From positions 1 through 59,567 of the forward strand of contig QANT01007748.1 in assembly GCA_003254885.1 (NCBI GenBank): a stretch of 59,567 bases of DNA. The letters run 5' to 3'. A program made the position numbers and the translations under genes. The notes under the pieces were generated by a model, which saw only the letters and a list, made by a program, of their open reading frames with translations, made no database searches and was not told the DNA's origin. Below are positions 10,354-22,559 of this stretch, one piece after another; the stretch's first letter is position 1, and each line of letters opens with the position of its first letter. This DNA is from Purshia tridentata (Eukaryota; Streptophyta; Magnoliopsida; Rosales; Rosaceae).

Positions 10354-11922
10354 CTAATTTACGAAATCAGATTCTGTAGGTGACGTCCAAATAGAGGCTG
10401 ATAGTAAACAACGAGATTTCCAACCTAAAACCAGCCTATGGTTAACGACCTCCTCCACCCTATAACCGTCATTGAATAGGCCTAACAACAGCTTTGCCTG
10501 ACAATGATTGGCAAAGCTTATTGGCATTGGCTTAAACCCTACCGCACCTAACCACTCCCACCAAGAGCAACCAACCTCTCCGTGGGCACGGTAGATTCGG
10601 GCCACTGACCCGGCTATTCGGGGCCCCAAGAACACTCTCTCCACCAAGGCCCGAGCTCGGCTTTGCATTGGGAACCCAGCCTCGAGTGAGTCATACAGAG
10701 CCGAATAGTGATACAATGAGTCCATAAAGCGAGCCATGAAGCCTCCATCCCCTGCCGGCCTCACCTCTTCTTCGACTAAGGCTATAAGTTTCGGGTTTAA
10801 GGTCTTGGCTCCGGATAAGAAAGAAGCAATTGAATCCGGAGCTCGATAACTAAAGTGTGGGAGGTTTAGCATGCAATTGATCACCAAAGCTTCTCCTTTC
10901 ACCAACTTTAAAGCGGACGGTCGAAACGTCTCATCTGAGTCCAATCTACATTGATGAAATGAAAATGGTTGACCAATAGACGCGGCAAATGCAGTCAAAC
11001 GCCGACCGGTCTCTTGAACGGTCCCGATTGAGCGTCGGCCGCTCCCTCCCCTCGACAATGCCGTAATCCTTAGATGCGGGGTCAGTGGGCCGTCCTTCCT
11101 GGACACCAAGGCCTGCATCAACGAGGCCCATTGGATCCCCTCCATGATGTCATAGTCCACTATGTGGACCCTCCTATCGTTGGCCACAGCTTCCAAAATA
11201 GCCTGATTGGCTGTGAAGTGCCCAAACTTAACATAAGGGGACATGTCCTGCAGCAGCTGAAACGCAGCAATCACGTCCGTCGGATGGTGCCCTTGATGGT
11301 CCCCTCTGTGGGGCCCATTTCCAATCAAATGCTTACCCTGGACACCCCCGGCGCCTTCTAGCAAACCCTGGAGGGCCTCGGTAAAATACGCCGCCAGCCT
11401 CTCCATGTTGGTACCGTCGGTTGAGGACACCAACTCCTTGAGCCGAACCAATATCACTCGAGCCAGATCTCGGCTCTTGTTCGCGCCGGTCAGCGCCTCC
11501 GCCGCCGCCATCAAGAGGTGGACCAGCCGAAGCCCCTTCGAGTCCTCGCCGACGGCGCCGCCGTCCTCCTCTGCCAGTTCCATCATCATCGTCGTCGTCG
11601 TCGTAGTGTCCGCCGAAGATGACGTTGTATTGAAATTAGACGATTCCTCGTTAGGCTCGTCCCGAGCAGACGACGGCGACGAGTTCAGGTCGGCGGTGCC
11701 GTCGTCCTCCTCCATCATCGACTCGATGAGCTCGTGGAAGTCGTCGCCGGGGAGGTGGTCCGTTGGTGCCGCCAGGGCCTCCCAGTCGACCACCGGCGAC
11801 CAGTCGTACCAGTTGGAAATAGTGTTGGAGGTGGTGGTGCTGCATCCAGATAAGTCGAGATCGAGCTCAATCTCATCCATGGCCATGGCCATAGCTGAGG
11901 AGCTGATTAGCAGCTCTGTCAT
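10354..11922 (-). CDS. NSP2: NSP2-like GRAS transcription factor
   Basis: Intronless 522-residue GRAS protein. The variable N terminus carries the NSP2-like segment WSPVVDW (41-47), acidic patches and a Thr run. LHR I begins at LRLVHLLMAAAEAL (131-144), the VHIID motif is VHIVD (252-256), and the C terminus has the SAW motifs (SWWEWLGAVGFKPMP and LGWKSRCLLSASIW). NSP2 acts in the nucleus with NSP1; in legumes it is needed for Nod-factor signalling, and in plants generally for mycorrhizal signalling and strigolactone biosynthesis. A miR171h-like site lies in the LHR I coding region. Translation may instead start at one of the clustered Mets at residues 11-15. No break was seen. Confidence 0.92.
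   Translation of the reverse strand: MTELLISSSAMAMAMDEIELDLDLSGCSTTTSNTISNWYDWSPVVDWEALAAPTDHLPGDDFHELIESMMEEDDGTADLNSSPSSARDEPNEESSNFNTTSSSADTTTTTTMMMELAEEDGGAVGEDSKGLRLVHLLMAAAEALTGANKSRDLARVILVRLKELVSSTDGTNMERLAAYFTEALQGLLEGAGGVQGKHLIGNGPHRGDHQGHHPTDVIAAFQLLQDMSPYVKFGHFTANQAILEAVANDRRVHIVDYDIMEGIQWASLMQALVSRKDGPLTPHLRITALSRGGSGRRSIGTVQETGRRLTAFAASIGQPFSFHQCRLDSDETFRPSALKLVKGEALVINCMLNLPHFSYRAPDSIASFLSGAKTLNPKLIALVEEEVRPAGDGGFMARFMDSLYHYSALYDSLEAGFPMQSRARALVERVFLGPRIAGSVARIYRAHGEVGCSWWEWLGAVGFKPMPISFANHCQAKLLLGLFNDGYRVEEVVNHRLVLGWKSRCLLSASIWTSPTESDFVN
11440..11459 (-). promoter_or_regulatory. miR171h-like target site within the NSP2 coding sequence
   Basis: On the coding strand the site reads GAGTGATATTGGTTCGGCTC and encodes part of VILVRLK (residues 156-162). 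From memory, legume miR171h is GAGCCGAAUCAAUAUCACUC in its core, which pairs at 19 of 20 positions with one G:U wobble. Regulation of NSP2 by miR171h is published for Medicago. The site here implies the same post-transcriptional control. Confidence 0.8.
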
Positions 11923-13537
11923 GCGATTTAGGGGTGTTCTTAGCTGGTGTGGTGGGTGTAAATAAAAAAAACTTGATGGAGAAGAAGAAAGCGCTGGAAC
12001 AAGAGACAGTTGAGGTTGCTACGAGACTGAGTTATTAAGTAGCTAATTATCAACTAAGATGGGATCATCTAACCCTAGTTTTATACACTCCGGGTCTTAA
12101 TCAAACTTCATTAATTAAATACGTTTAGTGATTTTACACTGCTACCCTTGTTTATTTGACATAATCTCAAATTTACCACCTAATTAATTTAATTAATTAA
12201 TGGGTAATTGGGTATATTTTTAATTCATTAATTTATTAATTTTCAAATTCAAAATTAGTGTTTTACTTCCATGCATAGGCTCGTCTACTAGCAGCCTAAA
12301 GGACCCTCAGAACAACAAGTTACATACAATAATATGATTAAATTGATTAATAATACTGATAATTAATAACTAAAATGAATCAATTAAAGAGAGGTAGTTG
12401 CTTTAATTTTCAAGTTGTAGTTGGAGTTGCAAATAGGGAAGTGAAAGGTTCACGTTTAGGCAGGGATCGTTGTCAATTAAACATGTTGTGAAAGTGAATG
12501 TCATGCATGTAGTAGAAGTAAATAGTAATTAATTAGGATCAATCAGTAAATATAATTTGTTTTTTTTATATGTTTTTTTTAGTTGATTCAGTTGGCTGAG
12601 GCTATAGCTCAAGAATCAGTAGGAATCTGAAGCTCGACTCTTCCCAAATTTTGTGAATGCGTGTGGCCAACACATGATTGTGTGCATGCATGGTTTTCTT
12701 TTTGTACCTCAATTTTATTTTAAGCATTAAAAAAGAGTTGGAAGACAGATTCTGATGTAACAAAAGAGGCCAAGTTACCGTACATTTAAGTAAAGGGGTT
12801 GAGTAAAACAAATTAAAGCTTTTTATGTTAATTAGTTGATTAAACTTCAACTTCATCGTATCATTTGGTTAGATGATAGATATAGTAAATACTAATTAAC
12901 TCCCTAATACCCTTTCCTTTCCTCTCATCATGTTGCATTAGTTTTCTCCTCCATAAAAAAAACAAAAAAAAAAAACCAAAAAACATGCTACAAGTGTTGT
13001 GATAAAAAGGTTTTTCAATTTCGAATTAAAGAGTAAATCCAATTAATCAAATTTTTTTATATTTTAATTATGGCTTCTCTATCTTTATTATCTGACATTA
13101 TAGAAATAAATTTCAAAAATTTCCTTGGAATTCTTCAATATTTCCAATTTTTTTAAGTTTCGAAATATTAACAAATCGAAATATATCACTGAAATTTTGT
13201 TAAAGTTTCAATTGATTTTATCTAAATTTTCAACAAAAGAGAAATTTTCATATTTTTGAACCCTCAAAATTCGAAATTTAATTTCTTAACACTAATTTTG
13301 ACATAAACAAAACCGTTTCTATCATTTTTCTTGGTACAAAAAAAATATATATATATCTTTCTATCATTTTGATTAGTTTTTAATCAATCATTTGACATGT
13401 ATAGGAAATATTGACATTATATAACGTTTGAACTTAAGCTTTTGATATACCTTTAGAAGAATATTAACGTATCAACTAGCTAAATTAATATACTGACTAG
13501 CTTATTATTGTACTCATATAGAAAACTTAATTGGGTT
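11923..13537. other. NSP2 upstream region and intergenic spacer
   Basis: AT-rich DNA with long AATTAA-type runs. No gene, and no P1BS box within about 700 bp of NSP2. It contains A/T homopolymers at 12960-12985 and 13340-13360. The stretch 13100-13280 is full of degenerate GAAATTT/AAATTTC words. Confidence 0.5.
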
Positions 13538-13748
13538 AATTACAAATAAATCAGTAAAATATTTCACAATTACATTTTAATCAATGTATTTTTTCATAGT
13601 TTCATTTTAATCACTATTGTCCAAAAGTAGATTGGGTTTAGTGACTAAAGTGGAATATAATTTCAAAACTCATTGACTTTTATGGGAAAATAAAATTTGC
13701 ATTGACCATTATGTAATATAGAAATATTTTATTGATTTAAATGTAATT
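13538..13748. repeat. Short inverted-repeat element
   Basis: Left end aattacaaataaatcagtaa (13538 on) matches the reverse complement of the right end near 13710-13748 at about 28 of 36 positions. The whole stretch folds back. It is a MITE-like non-coding element; target-site duplication unclear. Confidence 0.5.
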
Positions 13749-15978
13749 TTCTAAACTTAATTTAAGGGACAATGTATTAAAGGGTTGAATTTACTTTAAT
13801 TAATTATTGTATTTAATAGTTATGTCAAATCCAATCATTAAATGCCATGTCTCTCACTTCTTTTTGTGTGGCAAATTTCATTATCTGGCTTTTTATGGCA
13901 ATTTTCATTATCTGTTATCTTCTATGCTTTATTTTTCTATTTGTTTTAATTTATTGTTTATTTTAATTTGTATAATATAAATCTAAGAACGTGTAAGTCA
14001 AAGAGACAATTGATTCATACTTGTGTTTAAAATTACATTCATCAATTCATGAGCTTCACATTTGGTAATACATATATAATTAAAATTGAAACAAGTAAAA
14101 ACAAATCTAACATGGAATCTTATTCACATTAATTCTTAAAATTCTTATTTTATCTTTGTATTAATTTTGAAGAACCACCTCAATATATATAATATCTAGA
14201 ACAACGTGAAGAATGAAATATAGTTACATATTATTAATAATTATATATACTTTAAACTCCATTATATATGATCGATGATTAGATTATCTCTTTATTATCT
14301 CCTCGTTTTGATCCCTTTTAGGACAAACAAGTCCTAAAAATCTCATATTCTTAATTAAGCACGCCATATTCTCTTAATTATTTTCTTCCTTATAATGGTT
14401 ACAAGCATACCAAAAACGTGTACATGCAGATTCTATACCTAGAATTTTGTTGGGTCAATAGAGTCTAGCTAGCTAGTGCTTACATTATCAATTATATAAT
14501 AGAAATTAGAGCACTTTCCCGAGCACTTCTACAATGGTGCCAATCTTTTCTGCGAGATTATATACTCTTTACATGTGCTAATTTCCAATTAATAAATTAA
14601 CATCATGCCTGCAGTTTCTGACAAACCAATTAATTAAGCCAAAGTTTGCAAAAAAAAAAAATAATAATTTAACCAAACTTAAATAAAACACATTAATTTT
14701 TTTTTTAACTTCTTAATCACATGAAAACCACCAAGTAGTATTTCTTTTTTTAGCTATAGCATTAATCGATAAATCTCGAGTATGTATATATATATTGTTG
14801 AGAGCTCATCACATGCACCCCAGAAATGTCTCAAATGGACCGATAATCCAAATGTCTTGATGAGGAACTATTATATTATTTTTAAATTTTTTTTTTCAGA
14901 CTTCTTAGAATCCTAGTATCCGACAAATATTTATCAACTTTAATAAAAAATATATATATATATACTCAGGTGCGTCCGGTTAAGCTAGGCTTGCATAATA
15001 TCATTAAATATCATAAACCTCTTCATCAATTTTCATTTGGATACTCTAATTTCGATCACGTATGATGTGAATTTAGATATTTTTATCTAAAAACCTCATA
15101 ATAATACTATATCTATAACCATATAATTAATAATGTAATAATAGTCGGAAATGTTGAAAATGAAAAGAAGCATTGTGAAAACAAGTAGAGATAAGATAGG
15201 AGTAAAAACAAGTGCTTCACAGCAAACTAAACTGCCGACAAGCAATTACTTAAATGAAACGCAGGAGAAGAGAGCGACCACTTGAAATTCGCGTAGAAAT
15301 CATCATAGTGAAAGCTCTGTTTGCGAAAAGGGCTTTTGGACAAAGTTTTAACCGCATAAATACATACATATATACACCACTCAATCAGTCAATCACGATT
15401 CACACTAACGCAAGGTTTGTCTTTGTGGCACTTACGATTCAGCTGCTGCAATCCGTTCAAAAAGCTGCTTCTGAGTTTGACTGCCTCAGTACATAAGCAC
15501 CCAATCGGCATCCTCGCCACGTCACTCTTGCCGGCTCGACCGGCTCAGCTCAACTTACTAATTGATCTTCATCATCGCTGATTTTTTTTCTTTTAAAATG
15601 GTAATTCATGACTCATGAAATGGGTTTAATTAAATAATTTGAACCAAATAATTAAGGGCTTTTTCAATTAATCTTGATTAGACTGTCACCCACTGACCCA
15701 CTAAGTTCGCTTTCTTTCACTTTCACTTGCAAATTTGCACAGAGAATATATGTCTGTGTGTGGCTTCGATCACCACCTCTAAGCTAGGGTCTTCCAGCTA
15801 GGTAAAAAACAATGGCTAGGTGATTCGAACAATTTGGTTCACAAAATTGAATAATTTCATATATTATATTATTAGATTGACAATTAAATTAACTCATTAA
15901 GTAATTACTAGTTTGATTACATATCATAAGATGAAACTGTATGATAAAAAATTTATTGTTTCAAAACTATATTTAATT
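13749..15978. other. Intergenic, no gene recognised
   Basis: AT-rich spacer. An 80-residue reading frame at 15254-15496 has no recognisable domain and lacks support. Confidence 0.5.
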
Positions 15979-16361
15979 AAAGGGTAAACGACTAATTTGG
16001 TTTCCCTAGACCGTCATTTCACTTGAGTTCCCGTTGTTTCAAAATTTTCAATTAAATTCTCGTAATTTAATTACTAATGTTACAACTTGCAATCAAGTCT
16101 CTATTTAAATTTCATCTATGGGGCTATTAGCCTTTGTAGGTGCAAAGGCAAAATGATCAGAAAATGCGAAAAATTTAATTTTCGGGTTGATGAAAAACAG
16201 CTTTCATGATTTAAGATATAAAATTTAGATAGATTTTTAATCTTAAACTTGGTTGTAACAAATAATAAACTACGAAGACTCAATTGAAAAAATTAAAACT
16301 ACAAGAACTTAAATAAATAAAAAAGGTCAAGTTACGGTTCTAAATTGGTTATTTGTCCTTT
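15979..16361. repeat. Inverted-repeat (fold-back) element
   Basis: Left end aaagggtaaacgactaattt (15979) is partly matched by the reverse complement of the right end, aaaggacaaataaccaattt (ending 16361). Homology continues inward for about 120 bp (…ttcaattaaattctcgtaat… versus …ttcaattgagtcttcgtagt…). Non-coding fold-back transposon, probably Mutator-like; duplication of the target not resolved. Confidence 0.6.
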
Positions 16362-19098
16362 ATTAGAATAAAGAGTATGTAGGGGCTAAAAGAAAAAATA
16401 AAAGAATAAAAAGGTTGTGATTCATATGGGCACACCAAGATCTACACGAATCATACATAAAATTATGTATACTAGACTCTTAGCATGCGCTCCACACATG
16501 TCAATTGACATTTATATTGTATTTTTTATTATATAATTTGTATTTATTTAATAAATTAACACCATTCTCTCTACTCCATCTTTTAGGTAGTGGGTTTTTT
16601 TTTTAAAAAAATTTTATTCTAATTTTTGTATTTACAACTATACCCTCATTTGTTAAGTTATTTTAATATAAATGTATTTTTGAATGAAGGATATTTAAGT
16701 AAATCATAATTTGGTAAAACTTGTAATACCAAATCTCTCTTCTAACATTACAATATTAAAGATTTGTATCATTGGGGTCGCATTTTAATTTCTTAGTAAA
16801 TATATATATTTTTCGTACAATCATTATGACAAAAGAAAAAAAAAAAAAAAACCGGGTTGCCCTTGGTTATTTTTNAGTTGCCCTAGGAAATTTTACACGA
16901 AGGTTATGTCTCTCAACATGATACCCAGAGGTTTTGATGATGAGTTTACGGACTATTTATTATTATTTTAGGGTCAAAGTGCCTTTTCGATGAGGTTATA
17001 CCTCAAATTAGAGTTCTTGACTTTTTCTTTAAGTGATAACCCATGAATATATGAATACGCATGTCCAGCTTCAAGGGTATATATATAATTTGCAACCCCA
17101 CCGATTGATTAGGATGTGATGTTAGGCTGTTAGCCATGAAATCAGGGAAAATTGTAATTTATTAATAGTTGCAAATTAAGGTTACTGAATTGACATATAT
17201 ACATATATTTGGAATAAAATATGTGTGAATTTAATTTTATGATGGTATAAAAAGACATGCAATAATTATATTACGTGAATACTTAATATAAAATATATTT
17301 ATATATATTGCTAAAAAAATAGAAAGAGTAATGTATTATACTGTACATTGAGTTATGAAAGGACACAAGCCAACAGTTAAAGTAAGATGTAGAAGTGGTA
17401 ATTTAAAAAGATGAATTTGCTGGTTTAAAGTTTAAACAGAAGTTCTACAATTTAATTAGCAGTAACAATTAATTACTTTTCAAGCTAGCGAAGAGACATT
17501 TTTAGATCTATAAATAGGTTTCAAATGGTAAAACGGGTCTTCAATGCTAGATGAGCTTTTTAATAAGCACTTGAAATCTTTTCCTTAATTCCTCTATAGC
17601 AATCACCCCAATAATTATCCATTTTATACACTATTTGGAGACAGATATTTTTTCTGATACAAACTTGCAAAAATTGCCTTTGAGCTTGCCATATATACTT
17701 TATCTTTTTAGCTGAGGTTTGTATATACAGTACTTTTTATTACTTGGAAGTCATCATAAAACAGAGATTTATTACCTTTTTTTTTTTTTACATATTATAT
17801 TGCAAATTGATGGAGTAGTCTTTAAAGTGTAAAATATATACAAATGATCAACGACATATACAGTTTATATACGCTCACATATATTTATGAACAATCGAAG
17901 TTGAAAATAGAGTACACGTTTTTTTTTTATAAATGAAAGTTTTGTTTAAAAAACTATAAAGTAAAAAATCTAAACAACCCAAATTTAAAAAAATTGAAAA
18001 TATTATCATATTTAAAAATATAATCAAATAATACAAGAATGTATTCTATATATATATATATTATAATATATATTACTAGCTATACATTTTACGCGAAGCA
18101 AAAGATTCATTCTCTAGTTTGTACCCAGAAAAGAAAAAAAAATCATTCTCTCGATCATGTTTCGAACCACAAAATTAACCTCGATCATGATCAATATCAA
18201 CCAATAAAGTCAACTAGCTGAATGGCCAGGATTATTGCACATGAATCAAAGTCAACAATAATAGCAAAAGTCAGCTTGGAAATAATCCTTGGTGATCGAC
18301 AAGGACAGTGGCATTCCAAAAAAAGAAGAGAAGAACTGGATGACTTACTGGAAGAGGAAAGCAAATGTCAAATATGTTACGTTTTTAGTGATCAAACAAG
18401 AAATTAAAAAAAAAATTAGGGATTAATAAATTGGGATTAATTTAAAGTAATGAAATATTGAAATTATAGTTGGAGAGTGAGTGAGTGTGACACAATTATT
18501 AGGAGCATGATTGGTTCATATAATAGAACGGCCGGCATGTTTCGTAAACAGAAGCACGCGCATTTGTCGGGGGGACGCTATAGCTAGTACTCCTATGTGG
18601 ACGGCAGGGATGGATGGGTCAAAGAGACGGTTAAAACATCAGTTTTTCTAATTTTTCTTTTGTTTATTTTTCTTTTCAATTCCAAATTTCCAAATTTCAC
18701 ATTCAATAATAAATTATCATTCAATATTAATTCAATGATATAGTGAGATTTATCTAATTGTGTGAGTGATTGATTATATTGTTTTATGCATTTATCTAAG
18801 TACGTTGGACCAAACCTAAGACGCTCAAGTTTGAGTATTACAATTTTAACATTATGTCCCTCTATAATGGAAAGACTGTTTGTGATTTTGAAGGAATTAA
18901 CTTTTAAATATTAACTTTGAATTATTTGTATTATAAATATATTGGACACGTTTTTCATATAAGATTATTAAATATCTGCATATATATGATGGGTTAAGTT
19001 TAAAATTTTGAATCCATTAAATTAGGGTTGGAGTATTTTATTTGAAATTAAATCAACCTACCTTGCCAAACACCTAACTTGCTTTTGTTTATATATAA
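16362..19098. other. Intergenic, no gene recognised; one N at 16875
   Basis: AT-rich spacer with A/T homopolymers. The N at 16875 is flanked on both sides by near-copies of gttgcccttgg (gttgccctagg on the right). A 61-codon frame at 18222-18407 is without recognisable features. Confidence 0.5.
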
Positions 19099-19415
19099 GA
19101 GCAAATGACAACAATATCCTTAGTATCACATTCGTCCATGAACTTGTTTTTTGAATTCTACAATTCTCAAACTTTCACTCGTGTATCACTTAAGTTTTAT
19201 TCGTTAGTTTTTGTCACATGTCAAGCATGTGCACCACTTATAATTATTAGATAAAAATGGTAACTCATCTCCTCTTTATTTCCAGAAAGCATATGAAATT
19301 GACAGAATGTACTAAAGTGATACATAGATAAAAGTTTGTGTATTTAATTCAAAAAACAAGTTCATGGACCAAAGTAATACTCGAGATAAAATTTGAAACC
19401 ATTGCTATCATTCTC
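19099..19415. repeat. Inverted-repeat element with a 23-bp perfect arm match
   Basis: Positions 19135-19157 and 19346-19368 are perfect reverse complements (core tccatgaacttgttttttga). The outer arms also match imperfectly (gagcaaatgacaacaat versus gagaatgatagcaat). A fold-back transposon without coding capacity. Confidence 0.7.
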
Positions 19416-22400
19416 TCCATAAATTAATAATATAGAATTGGTCGATTAGAAATATTTATTTAGGTCATAAATCGTGTGCGTATGAGAAAGTTGCTTCACT
19501 GAACAGCCCACAAAACCTGTCTTTATGGGATCCAGAAACCATTAACAATCAAGATAAAGAAAACGTTGACAGTATTAATATTATTAGCACATATACTTGT
19601 CAAGCATTGTTGGCTATGTTACATATATTATTTTTCTTTCTCTTGTGTTCGTTGCAAATGTGTACATCTTGTTTGGTACTTGGTGAAGCAAGTTTAATTA
19701 GTATTTGTAGTAATTCACATCCTCTAATTAAAGTTCTATCTCTATCATGTACTTAATTAAATTCAAAGCTCTGACCTGCCCGGCCCACAATTTAGTGGGA
19801 AAACCTAACCAGGTGACCAGAAGGAAAGGTGGAAAGAAATTGTAGACCAAACTAATGGTTTCATCGTTTGAGACCATAAGGTCTATTCAAATTTAATTGT
19901 TCAATTAGGAAACATAAAATAATTGGAGGAGGGGGAAGGGGGAGGGCAGCCACTTCTTATGATCTCGAGGAGACAAATGCCCCAATTTATATTGTCATCC
20001 CAACCCCAAACCCTATCTTTCAAAAATGAAATATAAAAATTGTCCATGGTATTAATAAAATTTCTGTATAAACCAATGGGATGCTTGATCTTTTGGTTGG
20101 GGCATGTGTGTTCTCCTTTGAATATAATGTTGTTGTTGTCCTTGTTAATTAGCATTATCATTATTATTATTGCTATTAAATCTTGCTATTTATTTGCAGC
20201 CAATCCTTGGTTAACAGTGAGTCATATTTGAAATCCATTCATCTCATGTACCTTAGTACCATTTCTTTAACGAATTTGAATCTTTCCTTATTTTGACAAC
20301 CTCAAGATTTCTAATCTAATTAAATTCTCTATAAGAAATATGATGTGCATGTAATGCATTGATCTTTTTTTTAATAGCTAAAACTTTAGAATCTAGTAAT
20401 TAATTATTTAATATGATAAGATCGAGCTCCAATTTCAGGAAGCCTAATAATGATTTCGAAACTTTCAACCTCATCCTTCATCTATCAATAATGATCATAT
20501 GTTAATTAGCAGGATGAGGCCGCTCCTATATTGTTTACACCAACCTACCTCTCCAAGGGCTCCACGTAATTAGCTAACTTTATGTACGTATATAACCTCT
20601 AATTAACAATATAAACTTTTGAAAGTCAATAGTAATTGTCTATTTAATTGGATCCCATCTTATTTAGAGTTTAGTAAAAGCTCAAAAATGTATAATAACT
20701 CTTAGATCTGAACAAATTAACGACTCAACTAAAATTTAAGGATTTCCAAGACAAGTTTATGTATATGCTCCAATATTGACTTAAAATTAATGCAATTCGG
20801 TTTTATCTTTGGATATTTGTTTACTCAAGCAGCTTCCATCAATGCAGAATGGGATTGGTGACCAAAGCAAGAGGGTATTAATATATATTAATCCAAGTCA
20901 AAGCACTCTATTATTGGCCACTTTCCAATTTATTTGGACGTATACGGCATAACCTATAGGCTTACGAACTTAATTATTGTCAATCCCATAATAAAAAATT
21001 CATCCAATACAAATATGCTCGTATATACCTATAGATATATATATATATATATATGCAGATTCTTTGTCGGTTCCAATGACCATGAGATTCCTTTTCAATA
21101 TAAAATGTCTTCAACAAACATGTTGTACTATATAGTACATGCATACCACAATGCTCATTAATTAGCCACTTAATTTTTTACTTGAGGTGGCAAAATCTGA
21201 CCCTGTTGAAAAATAAATACAATCCTCTGTTGCTTTTTTTCTTTTATGCTAATATTAATTACTTAATACTTATTTTCAAAACTATGGTGTTTTGAGGTTT
21301 AAGATCATGAGTAAGTGACTTGAGTTTAAAATTTATAGAATAATACTTGCTAGTTGGAGGAACTCCTCCAATTCCCTCTTACAAATGCATGTCTATTTTA
21401 CTCTTTTCATTTATTATTTAGAATGAAAAGGCTAAAATGGATATACATTTTTGAGAGATGGTTGGAAGATGGAAGGAGAATGTCACTAACATTTCTCCTA
21501 AAGTTAATAGAAAGTGAACATGTTTTTCTTTAATAATTAAGAAACGACCATTTCATAGGTCAACCTTTGAGTACTAGCTAGGAGACCTAAATATGTTAAG
21601 CTTCACTTTCTTTTAGGCCAACCTTTGAGTTCTTGGAAATATAAATTTGTTTCTACCTCTTTCATATGCTCATATATTGGCTTTTTTACTCATTATGACA
21701 AATGGGTTCATATATATTAACACGATCATATGCTGGTACTGCTGTATAAAAACAAATTGGTCATAGCCAGCCTTCTGATTAAGAAAAAGTATCTATTAAT
21801 TGAGCTATTAATTAGCTATATATGTGACCAACTTTTTAGGGTGGACTGATTAGCTTAATCACGGGCTCTGATATTGTTTTGAATGATGAAATGAGTCAGA
21901 AGTGGGGTACTGTTTCTCAAACAACCAGCAGTACGTTAATTCGATCATTGCTGCAACACTCTCATAGGCCGCAGCAATTTTTGACATTAAATATGAGAAG
22001 GTGACATATTGGAACTTGAACTTGTTGTTTTACTCTTTGTCTGTGTTTGAGCTTCGCTGTGCATTCAAAGTGGTATTAAATTACTTACCTTTATTAATTA
22101 ATTAATTATTTCATCCAATGAACAAATTGAGTTAGTTTATGTGTTTAATTAATGAGTTAAACAGATACAGAAAAGTGGTTTTTTTCTGCTTGATCTGTAT
22201 TAGTTTAAATTGTAATTATATGATGTGGGGTTCCCTTGCATTTTGGAATTATTCATGAAAAATATGGACATAATTACAAGAATGAACTTGACCTAATAAC
22301 ATGCTCTTCTACATTTCTTTTGGGCCTTAATTTGAAATCATTTCAGAACAAAATAATTAAAGTTTTTCCTTCTCATATTTAATTTTCTAACTTTGGCTAT

Positions 22401-22559
22401 GCCATAGAAGATGCCTTCCTGGGAAGTAGGAAGTGGAAGGTTGGTAATACATAAATTGATAATTTTTCTTTCTTTAAGTTCGAGAGGAAAAAATAGATGA
22501 GTTAGGGAGACCCAAAATGACTATGCTATAATCACCCTATGCTAGGCTAATCATAAGAT
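19416..22559. other. Intergenic, no gene recognised
   Basis: AT-rich spacer containing a (TA)n run at about 21040-21055 and a small hairpin element at 21363-21480. No coding or RNA gene supported. Confidence 0.5.
21363..21480. repeat. Small hairpin element (~120 bp)
   Basis: The left arm (21365-21412, containing aaatgcatgtctattttac) and right arm (21421-21477, containing gctaaaatggatatacattt) are imperfect inverted repeats around a short loop, with mirrored outer segments ccaattccctc and its counterpart in ggttggaagatgg. MITE-like. Confidence 0.5.

Noticed and set aside
11405-11965. 186-codon frame opposite NSP2
   Set aside because: Antisense shadow of the GRAS gene; low-complexity Ser runs from the triplet repeats.
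18222-18407. 61-codon frame MARIIAHESK...
   Set aside because: No domain, no detectable exons before or after, and poor support.
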